Below are positions 1 through 6,205 of a stretch of 8,935 nucleotides of DNA, one piece after another. Source of the DNA: an uncultured Clostridia bacterium. Its GTDB lineage: Bacteria; Bacillota; Clostridia; TANB77; CAG-508. The notes under the pieces are model-generated. The model was not told where the DNA came from. It made no database searches and saw only the letters and a program-made list of their open reading frames with translations. Location of the stretch: assembly GCA_934162925.1 (NCBI GenBank), contig CAKPJR010000044.1, positions 1-8,935 on the forward strand, written 5' to 3'. How positions within the stretch are numbered: the stretch's first letter is position 1; every line of letters starts with the position of its first letter. Position numbers and translations under genes: made by a program.

Positions 1-619
1 AATTGGTTCTTCCTCTTTTATCATTGTTGATTTTCCGTGTCCTGGATAAACAATTGTATCTTCTGGTAAAATCATAAGCTTTTTTGTTATAGAATTTATT
101 ATATCTTCAAAGCTACTTGTTGGCAAATCTGTCCTTCCCCAAGATCCTCTAAACATTGTATCTCCTGAGAAAAGCATTTTTTCTTCTTCAGAATATAAGC
201 TTATTCCTCCACATGTATGTCCTGGTGTATGAATAACCTTAAATTCAAGATTTCCTATGTGGATTAAGTCTCCATCATTTAATCTAGAATCTGCTTCTAC
301 TATTACTGTTCCTAGTCCAACATACTCTGCTAAATTTATGTTTGGCTCTCTTAACCCTTCTTCATCTAATATATGAATTAAAACTTTTCCTCCGAGCCCT
401 TTTTCTTAGCTCATTTACCCCAGCTATATGGTCTCCATGGCAATGTGTAAGAACTATATATTTAAGCTTTGCTTCTAATGTGTTTAGCATTTCCATTATT
501 TTATCTACATCTCCACCCGGATCTATTACCATGGTTTCTTTAGTTTCTTCATCTTGTACAATATAGCAATTGGTTCCTCCAACCGCTGGTATGTCAATTC
601 TTATCCTCTTTAAAATCAT
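1..619 (-). CDS. MBL-fold (glyoxalase II-like) hydrolase, 3' end cut by window, one +1 shift at CGG
   Basis: Metallo-beta-lactamase-fold hydrolase of the glyoxalase II/YcbL type, cytosolic and probably binding two metal ions. The metal ligands are visible: THCHGDH early in the protein, then HTPGHT, SGDTMF and a late YPGHG. The true substrate cannot be told from sequence. The first part (to position 395) and the second part (393 to 1) are in different frames. The join lies at an in-frame CGG (394-392); dropping its C gives RKRA-GGKVLIH, the expected family sequence. Without the shift translation stops 9 codons later, before half of the metal site. I prefer the ATG at 619 because the AAAGGAAG ribosome binding site is 9 nt upstream; the ATG at 628 sits directly on that site. 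The reading frame is still open at base 1. In many Clostridia a hydrolase of this kind follows rel, as here, though a 400-nt repeat-rich gap intervenes. Confidence 0.9.
391..394 (-). other. CGG +1 frameshift site 1 (hydrolase)
   Basis: Zero-frame context is agg gct CGG agg aaa. Skipping the C gives gct GGA GGA AAA, that is A-G-G-K followed by VLIHILDEEG. Here the exact position is slightly ambiguous: dropping an A from the nearby run of five A would also restore the frame (RKGLGGK). The CGG lies within the few codons where the shift must occur. Confidence 0.75.
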
Positions 620-650
620 TTTAGTCATCTTCCTTTATTCTTTAGTTATT

Positions 651-745
651 TTATATAGATAGTAGGAAATTTTTCATTTCCTACTATCTAAAAATATTGT
701 CTTTGAGATTTCCTCATTTTATTCGGAAACTCAAATCGGCGAGAA
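651..745 (+). repeat. Structured dispersed repeat, copy A
   Basis: Two consecutive stem-loops. The first has perfect 14-bp arms (656-669 and 677-690) around a 7-nt loop. The second pairs TTTGAG plus TTTCC with GGAAA plus CTCAAA, with one bulged A, followed by a conserved tail AAATCGGCGAGAA. The same arrangement occurs on the opposite strand at 8799-8903 with compensating base changes in the stems. The element lies between rel and the hydrolase gene, antisense to both. It could be a small mobile repeat or a conserved RNA; I do not recognise its family. Confidence 0.75.
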
Positions 746-772
746 GAAAAGTGTTGCAAAGCCACTTTTCTT
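744..772. repeat. 10-bp perfect inverted repeat (hairpin)
   Basis: AAGAAAAGTG (744-753) and CACTTTTCTT (763-772) are perfectly complementary around a 9-nt loop. A further GAG/CTC (741-743, 778-780) could extend it across a bulge. It abuts structured repeat A. There is no U-run on either side that would make it a convincing terminator. Confidence 0.6.
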
Positions 773-784
773 GATTTCTCTATA

Positions 785-802
785 TAAATTTAAATCAAAA
801 GC
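785..802. repeat. 18-bp direct repeat, first copy
   Basis: TAAATTTAAATCAAAAGC recurs exactly at 893-910. Looser similarity continues after each copy (ATCAAAAACGAGTAATGCTAGG against ATCAAAAGCAAGTAGTACTAGG, slightly offset), so the block from about 781 to 930 looks like an old tandem or nested duplication of a non-coding segment. Confidence 0.6.
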
Positions 803-878
803 GAATTGCAATGTTTTCAAAACAAATCAAAAACGAGTAATGCTAGGCAAATTAAAGTAAAAAACCGGAGGTGTGCGT

Positions 879-944
879 ATGCATTTTTTCTCTAAATTTA
901 AATCAAAAGCAAGTAGTACTAGGAAAACAAGTAAAAATTTTTGA
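879..944 (+). CDS. Possible 21-residue leader or small peptide with strong ribosome binding site
   Basis: ATG at 879 is preceded by GGAGGTG (867-873) with a 5-nt spacer, one of the best Shine-Dalgarno sequences in the window and on the strand opposite to all other genes. The ORF begins MHFFSKFKSK, is rich in Lys and Ser, and ends at TGA 942-944, inside a long stem-loop. It overlaps a direct repeat, so it may be part of a repeat family and not a gene. I do not recognise the peptide and found no clear promoter. Confidence 0.25.
   Translation: MHFFSKFKSKASSTRKTSKNF
893..910. repeat. 18-bp direct repeat, second copy
   Basis: Exact second copy of the segment at 785-802, about 108 nt away. It falls inside the small plus-strand ORF at 879-944. 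Confidence 0.6.
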
Positions 945-976
945 GATAGTACATAAGTACATCGAAAAAATTTTTA
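932..976. repeat. Long stem-loop downstream of rel
   Basis: The arms TAAAAATTTTTGAGATAGTAC (932-952) and GTACATCGAAAAAATTTTTA (957-976) pair almost throughout around a 4-nt ATAA loop. It begins about 44 nt after the rel stop. On the minus strand it carries a T-run inside the stem and could slow or end rel transcription, but it lacks a clean trailing U-tract. Confidence 0.45.
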
Positions 977-1019
977 TGTAGTTTGACAACGTAATACGAT
1001 GCTTTTCATTTAAATTTGG

Positions 1020-3223
1020 TTATTTTTTACGATTTACCTCATATACACTATCCACTTTCCTTATAGCCTTAATAACCTTATTTAACTGTTCTATATTTTC
1101 TACTTCAATAGTTATTTCTATTGTAGCAATTCGTTCCTTGCTTGTTTTTGTATTTACTCCCATTATGTTAATTTTTTGTGATGTTATTTCTCTAACTATA
1201 TCTGAAAGAAGCCCTGTCCTATCATTTGAAAGAACTTCTATATCTACATTATATGCCCCATTTGTTTCCTCATTATACCAAGCAACATCTATTATTCGAT
1301 TTTCATCCTGAAGAAGTTCTTGCATATTTACGCAGTCTGTTCTATGAATAGATACCCCTCTTCCTTTTGTAATATAGCCTATTATATCATCACCTGGAAC
1401 TGGATTACAGCATCTAGAGAATTTAACTAAACAATTGTCAATTCCTTTTACTATTACTCCAGATTTTGGTGGTTTTTTTGTTGTTGGTTTCTTTGCTGCT
1501 AATTCTTCAATTTTGGCTTCTATTGTTTCTTCTTCGTGTTCTTTTTTATATTCTTCTAATAATTTAGTAATTATTTTTCCTGGTGAAATTGCTCCAAATC
1601 CAATGCTTGCAAACATATCTTCTGTATTTGCATAATGATATCTTTCTAGTACTGCATTTATCCATTCTGGTTTAAACAAGTCGCTGTGAGCCATTCCAAT
1701 TCTTTTTATTTCTCTATCTAATATTTCTTTTCCTCTTACTATATTGTCTTCTCTTTCTGCTTTTTTAAACCATTGTTGTATTTTTGTTTTTGCGCTCGAA
1801 CTTTTTACAAATTTAAGCCAATCTCTACTTGGCCCTTTTGGAGTATCAGATGTAATTATTTCTACTATGTCTCCACTTTTTAGTTTTGTAACAATAGGCA
1901 TCATTTTGCTATTTATTTTGCATCCTATCATTCTATGTCCTACTTCTGCATGTATTGAATACGCAAAATCTATTGGTGTTGCATCTCTTGGTAAAACTTT
2001 TATTTCTCCTCTTGGAGTAAAGACATAAACTTCATCTTCAAAAAGCTCTGTTTTTAATGTTTTTAAAAATTCATTTGGATCTTGCATATCTTTTTGCCAT
2101 TCTAGTGTTTCTCTAAGCCATGCTAGCTTGTCCTCTGCAACTACTACATTAGACTTTTTTCCTGTTTTATTATTTGCTTCTTTATACGCCCAGTGTGCAG
2201 CAATACCAAATTCTGCTATTCTATGCATATCCCATGTTCTAACTTGTACCTCAAACGGTGTTCCATTTGGGCCAATTAGAGTTGTATGTATTGATTGATA
2301 CATATTTGGTTTTGGAACTGCAATATAGTCTTTAAATCTTCCTGGCATTGGACTATATAATTCGTGTACAACCCCGAAGTGCTGCGTAGCAGTCTTTTAT
2401 AGAGTTAACTATTATACGAAGTGCAAACAAATCATAAACTTGGTCAAGGCTTATATTGTCTCTTTTCATTTTTCTATAAATGCTATATAAATGTTTTGCT
2501 CTTCCTGTTATTTCTGCTTCTATATCTTCTTTGTTTAAAGCTACCTTTATCTCATCCATTATTTTATGTATAAATTCTAAGCGTTCTTCTCTCTTTTTTT
2601 CTATTCCTGCAACTAAGTCTCTATATTCTTCTGGATATAAATACCTAAAGCCTAAATCTTCCAATTCCCATTTTAAAGAATATATACCTAGACGGTTTGC
2701 AAGTGGTGCATACAAATCCATTGTTTCCTTTGCATTTGCAATTTGTCTATTTCTTGGTATATAGCTTAGAGTTCTCATGTTATGAAGCCTATCTGCTAAT
2801 TTTATTAATATTACTCTAATATCTTTTCCCATTGCTAAGAACATTTTCCTGTAGTTTTCTACTTGCTGTTCTTCTATTGTAGTGTATTGAATTTTTCCGA
2901 AGTTTTGTAACTCCCTCTACCATCTCTGCAATTTCTTCTCCAAACTCGTTTACAATGTCTTCATGTGTAACTGGAGTATCCTCTACAACATCATGTAAAA
3001 GAGCTGCACATATTGTGCTATCATCTAATTCTAAATCAGCTAGTATATATGCTACATTCAATGGATGAATAATGTATTCTTCCCCAGATACTCTTCTTTG
3101 TCCCTTATGATGTTCATTTGCATAATTATATGCCTTTTTAATTAGGTCTATATTAGAATTAGGGTTATTCTTTTCCATTTTTTCTATTATTTTTTCTATT
3201 GTTATATCTTCACCTTTTTGCAT
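1020..3223 (-). CDS. rel: Bifunctional (p)ppGpp synthetase/hydrolase, Rel/SpoT family, two +1 shifts at CGG
   Basis: Makes and degrades the stringent-response alarmone (p)ppGpp. Read with two C-skips at CGG codons (2899-2897, 2376-2374) it is 733 aa, the normal full length for Firmicutes Rel. Domains in order: HD hydrolase with the HD pair at H77-D78 (LLHDVVEDT); synthetase with GRAKHLYSIYRKM at 240-252, the RFKD motif at 295-298 typical of bifunctional enzymes, and YQSIHTT at 308-314; TGS at about 398-457; a Cys-containing region (SRCCNPVPGD); ACT at about 655-733. Without the shifts, translation stops 27 codons after the first CGG and 7 after the second, leaving no complete domain pair. The start ATG has AAGGAAGG upstream. 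It lies 21 nt after the recJ stop, so the two are very probably co-transcribed. The usual apt gene between recJ and rel is absent. Confidence 0.93.
2373..2376 (-). other. CGG +1 frameshift site 2 (rel, synthetase domain)
   Basis: Zero-frame context is gca gca ctt CGG ggt tgt. Skipping the C gives ctt GGG GTT GTA CAC, that is CYAAL-G-VVHELYSPMPGRFKD, matching the conserved CYAxLGxxH segment of Rel proteins with glycine at residue 283. In zero frame a stop follows six codons after the CGG. Confidence 0.88.
2896..2899 (-). other. CGG +1 frameshift site 3 (rel, end of hydrolase domain)
   Basis: Zero-frame context is aca aaa ctt CGG aaa aat. Skipping the C gives VTKL-G-KIQYTTIEEQQ, matching the highly conserved GVTKLGK segment of Rel, with glycine at residue 109. 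The zero frame would run 27 codons of unrelated sequence to a stop. Confidence 0.88.
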
Positions 3224-3244
3224 ATGCTGTATCCTTCCTTACAT

Positions 3245-4935
3245 TTATATTGATTTCATTATATCTTTTATATTAATTTGTATGGTTTCTTCTCCGCCCA
3301 AAATTATTGGTTTCTATTACTCCTGCTACATCAATTTTGTCTCCTATTAAGAATTCTGAAGAAAAATGTCCTAAATTAAATCCTATTGCATTTATTACAA
3401 AATTGTCATCTTTAAGAGTTAGCTTTAAATGTCTTCCTTCTGAAAGCGCTCTTATGGAATCTATTTTTAGGTTTTTATATACAAATACCGGCATCTTGTT
3501 TTTCTCGCCAAATGGTTCTAATAACTCCAACTCTTTTATCGTATTTTTATTTATGTCTTTAGATGTAATTTGTGAATCTATTTTTATAACTGGAATTATT
3601 TTATTTATATTTTTCTCTACTGCTATTTCCTCAAATTTTTGTTTAAATGCATCAAACATTTCCTCTTTCAGTGCTAGCCCGACAGCCATTTCATGTCCAC
3701 CATATTTTTCTAAATACTTACTTGATTCTACTAGAGCTTCGTGTAAATCAAATCCTGGAATACTTCTTCCAGATCCTTTTGCAATAGTGTCTTCATGGCA
3801 TAATAATATAGTTGGTTTAAAGTACTTTTCAGTTAATTTTGATGCAACTATTCCTATTACTCCATGGTGCCAATTATCTCCGCAAAGCACTATAGTACTT
3901 AGGCTGTCTATGTTTTCTTTTTCTAGTTCTAATGTTGCTTGTTCAAAAATTTCTTTTTCTTTTATTTGTCTTTGTAAGTTGTATTTATTTAGTTCTGCTG
4001 TTATTTCTTTTGCTTCATTTTGGTCATTCGTTAAAAATAACTTTAGAGCTTCTTCTTGATAACCCATTCGTCCACATGCATTAATTCTTGGTGCAACACC
4101 AAAAGATATTGTATTAGAATCTATTTTTTTATATCCGGATTCTTGAATAAGAGTCTTTAGTCCTATATTTCTTGTTTGTGCTACTAACTTTAACCCTAGC
4201 TTTGCAATAACTCTATTTTCATCTACCAAAGGAACTATATCAGATATTGTTCCAACACATACTATATCAAGATATTTCAAGTATTCTTTTGGATCTAATC
4301 CTAATTTTATCGAAATTGCTTGTGTTAATTTAAAGACTACTCCGGCATCCTGCAAGTCCTCTAAATGGGTATGTATTATCTTTTCTTTTTGCATCAATTA
4401 TTGCATATGCATTAGGCAAAACATCTAATTGTTCATGGTGGTCTGTTATAATTACATCTATTCCTAATTCATTGCAAGTCTTGACTTCTTCTATTCCGGA
4501 TATTCCACAATCTACTGTTATCATTAAAGTATATTTTTGCTCTATTATTTCTTGTATTGATTCTTTATTTAAGCCATATCCTTCTTTTAACCTATTTGGA
4601 ATATAATATCCTGTTTCTAATCCTCTTTCGCTTAAAAATTTCTTTAAAACAGTTATACTGGTAATTCCATCTACATCGTAATCCCCATATATTATAACTT
4701 TTTCTTGATTTTCTATTGCTTTTAGAATTCTTTCTACTGCTTTTTCCATATCTGGCATCAAAAATGGATCATAAAAGTCATTTCTCGTTGGATTTAAAAA
4801 AGTTTCTATTTGCTTTTCTTCTGTTATTTCTCTATTTACAAGTATTTTTGCAAGTAATTTTGAAATATTGTTTTTTTCAGATATTTCTTTTATTTTTTCT
4901 TCATTTGGTTCGTAATATTCCCATTTTTTATTCAT
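3245..4935 (-). CDS. recJ: Single-stranded-DNA-specific exonuclease RecJ, two +1 shifts at CGG
   Basis: 5'-3' exonuclease on single-stranded DNA, used in recombination and mismatch repair. It is 562 aa when read with two C-skips at CGG (4344-4342, 3296-3294), a normal RecJ length. DHH domain: GDYDVDG at 84-90 and TDHHE at 164-168 supply metal ligands. Then comes GLAGCGVVFKL across the first shift (glycine 198), followed by VAPRINACGRM (280-290), NWHHGVIGIVASKL (354-367), and the DHHA1 motifs SGRS (388-391) and GGHEMAVG (412-419). An OB-like region ends in NNFGGEETIQINIKDI after the second shift. Zero-frame reading would end at codon 201, inside the DHH domain. The start ATG has AGGGAG 6 nt upstream. 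Rel follows after 21 nt. Confidence 0.94.
3293..3296 (-). other. CGG +1 frameshift site 4 (recJ, C-terminus)
   Basis: Zero-frame context is aat ttt ggg CGG aga aga. Skipping the C gives NNFG-G-EETIQINIKDIMKSI and a stop at 3245, a typical RecJ tail. The zero frame ends 7 codons on as RRRNHTN, which is unlike RecJ. This shift costs only the last residues, so it is the site under least selection. Confidence 0.8.
4341..4344 (-). other. CGG +1 frameshift site 5 (recJ, DHH domain)
   Basis: Zero-frame context is gca gga tgc CGG agt agt. Skipping the C gives LAGC-G-VVFKLTQA, the conserved LAGxGVxFKL segment of RecJ. In zero frame the protein stops four codons later, so functional RecJ requires the shift. 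Confidence 0.88.
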
Positions 4936-4993
4936 AAATTCTCCCTAAAATAAACATTTGTAATATTATATATCTTTTTATGTTTTTTTAAAA
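4936..4993 (-). promoter_or_regulatory. Possible recJ promoter and ribosome binding site
   Basis: A TATAAT hexamer lies at 4970-4965 on the minus strand, about 30 nt before the recJ ATG, with AGGGAG in between. The matching -35 region (about 4993-4988, TTTTAA) is a poor fit to TTGACA. Its position just after the pilin terminator makes a new transcription start here reasonable. Confidence 0.3.
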
Positions 4994-5032
4994 GGGGTTT
5001 GGCACATTTTTTGATTTGTCCTTGTAGGTAAC

Positions 5033-5059
5033 AAAAAAGACAGTTGTTGCTGCCTTTTT
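5033..5059 (-). terminator. Rho-independent terminator after the pilin-like gene
   Basis: On the minus strand AAAAAGGCAG, loop CAACAA, CTGTCTTTTTT: a 10-bp stem with one G-T wobble, followed by a T-run. It lies 36 nt past the pilin stop. The plus strand also ends in five T, so it may work in both directions, although no plus-strand gene precedes it. Confidence 0.75.
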
Positions 5060-5094
5060 GTTTATATGTTAATCTTTACAACTTATTACATCCA

Positions 5095-5943
5095 TTATAC
5101 ATCAAAATCAGTTTTATCTGAAAGTGTTATAGTTACATCTTTTATATCTTGTGGTACATCTGATAATAGGACCATTTTAATATCAAGTGCCGTATCTCCA
5201 TCATATGTGCCAAACTCGCATTTAAATGATTTTCCTTCATCTTTTGTTGTAAGTATCATTACATTTACGCCGATTTAGTTGGTTATTTTTGAATTTATTC
5301 GCCCAAGACTCCATGGAGCAAAGTTTTGAATCATCTGAACTTATATAACATAAGTTAGATCCATCTAATGTTACCAGATATTTATTAATTTCTAATCCTT
5401 CATCTTTACATAGTTCCTTTAGATCATCTAAAGTTATAGTTTCATCATTCACCTTGTCTAATAGTTCTCCAACTGTAAATGAATAATTTTCTCCTTGTTT
5501 CATATTTTCTATTGTTCCATCTGAATTTACTTTGTATTTATTTTTCTTTGGACTTATATATGTTCCGCCTGTTCCTACCATTCACTAGTTGGTAAATTGC
5601 TATCTAATTTTGTAAAATTTACTTTTGCATCATCTTCCATTGAAGCTACAACTGCTGATAGTAATTGCTCTTTTTCAGATTCTATTATAGTGGTTGTTGC
5701 AACACTTTGTGCTGTTGTGAATAGTCCTCCATTTAAGGCTACACTTATTGTTACTCCTACCAATATTAACATTACTATTATTGTTATTATTAGGGCGATC
5801 AAGGTAATTTCATTGAAATTTGAGTAAATACTGTGCATCCAATGTTCTTTCGATTTGTTTCTTTTTAAAAATTCAGGACAGTTATCTATAACTTCCTTTT
5901 GGGCAGACACAGGGCCTGCCCCTACATTCTTTAATTTTTCCAT
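5095..5943 (-). CDS. Pilin-like protein with ITLIAL transmembrane segment; broken in two places
   Basis: Type IV pilin/pseudopilin-like protein of the kind common in Clostridia, with the signature ITLIALIITIIVMLILVGV at about 46-64 followed by a helical region and a beta-rich C-terminal domain (GTYISPKKNKYKVNSDGTI). Three segments must be joined: 5943-5575, 5581-5270 and 5271-5095. The second join is an in-frame CGG (5272-5270), giving NNQLN-G-VNVMILTTK. The first needs a -1 change (or +2) near 5578, where zero frame meets TAG after SEW; a joined reading would be SEW-VGTGGTYIS. Total about 282 aa. Oddities: the glycine normally just before ITLIAL (prepilin peptidase site) is Glu, and the 43-residue leader is partly encoded by a GGGCAG palindromic repeat. 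It may be a decaying gene. Alternatively, translation may begin at the ATG of MHSIYSN (residue 36). It does not read as an active pilin without reservation. Confidence 0.65.
5269..5272 (-). other. CGG +1 frameshift site 6 (pilin C-terminal domain)
   Basis: Zero-frame context is cta aat CGG cgt aaa. Skipping the C gives aat GGC GTA AAT GTA ATG, that is QLN-G-VNVMILTTKDEG, and a 58-residue open continuation to the stop at 5095. The continuation has normal coding character (alternating beta-type pattern ending DKTDFDV). Family alignment is weaker here than in rel and recJ. Confidence 0.65.
5901..5925. repeat. GGGCAG short palindromic repeat inside the pilin leader
   Basis: On the minus strand GTAGGGGCAGGCCCTGTG followed by TCTGCCC: GGGCAG and CTGCCC form a 6-bp hairpin. 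It is by far the most GC-rich stretch in the window and resembles the short palindromic repeats scattered through some Clostridia genomes. It supplies residues VGAGPVSAQ of the predicted pilin leader. Confidence 0.45.
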
Positions 5944-5954
5944 TTGTTGTTTTC

Positions 5955-5989
5955 CATCCTTTCATATATCTTTTGTTTATGAAAGGATG
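5955..5989 (-). promoter_or_regulatory. Hairpin holding the pilin ribosome binding site
   Basis: CATCCTTTCAT (5955-5965) and ATGAAAGGATG (5979-5989) are perfect 11-bp arms around a 13-nt loop. On the mRNA the 3' arm contains AAAGGAT, the only Shine-Dalgarno-like sequence before the ATG at 5943 (about 13 nt away). Folding would hide it. The rest of 5990-6160 is AT-rich and holds a 12-bp palindrome TATCATATGATA (5991-6002) and no gene I can support. Confidence 0.45.
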
Positions 5990-6160
5990 TTATCATATGA
6001 TATTTTATTTTTTAATAGTTTTTATGTTTATTTGTAATTATATATTTTTTTGATTTTTACTATTTCTTCCTTTGATAGTTCTGTTATTTATTTCTATATT
6101 AAGCAGAATATAAATTTAAACTGTTTCTTTCTTGCCAGATTAATGAAAAATATGCTCTTA

Positions 6161-6191
6161 AGGGAAAAAGGGGTCTGTCCCCTTTTTCCCT
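6161..6191 (-). terminator. Perfect 13-bp palindrome after the beta-propeller gene
   Basis: AGGGAAAAAGGGG (6161-6173), loop TCTGT, CCCCTTTTTCCCT (6179-6191). It begins 15 nt after the beta-propeller stop codon, where a terminator is expected. The only T-run in the minus-strand transcript is inside the stem, so it is not a textbook terminator. Its GGGG-TCTGT-CCCC core resembles the GGGCAG repeat in the pilin leader and may be a dispersed palindromic repeat doing a terminator's job. Confidence 0.55.
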
Positions 6192-6205
6192 CTTTTTGTT
6201 TTTTC

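Noticed and set aside
1744..2028. Plus-strand hydrophobic ORF opposite rel
   Set aside because: Antisense shadow of the TGS region of rel; hydrophobicity follows from the codon composition of the real gene.
1020..3223. Three separate genes (HD protein, middle fragment, TGS-ACT protein) in place of one rel
   Set aside because: The pieces abut in order, join at conserved motifs, add up to the exact family length, and the inner ATGs (2844, 2348) are internal methionines of conserved segments with no good ribosome binding sites.
3307..4059. 250-codon plus-strand ORF opposite recJ
   Set aside because: Shadow of recJ: composition rich in Ser, Phe and Ile as expected for the antisense of an AT-rich gene, no recognisable motif, and no ribosome binding site.
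391..5272. Frame breaks dismissed as ordinary random sequencing or assembly errors
   Set aside because: Random indels should not all be +1, all at an in-frame CGG and all before a glycine codon. A systematic C-before-GG error cannot be excluded without reads and is kept as the main alternative.
391..5272. P-site slippage or internal Shine-Dalgarno stimulated frameshifting, as in prfB
   Set aside because: The codons before the sites share no slippery sequence, no stop codon is at the shift, and no common upstream purine-rich element is present; only CGG is shared.
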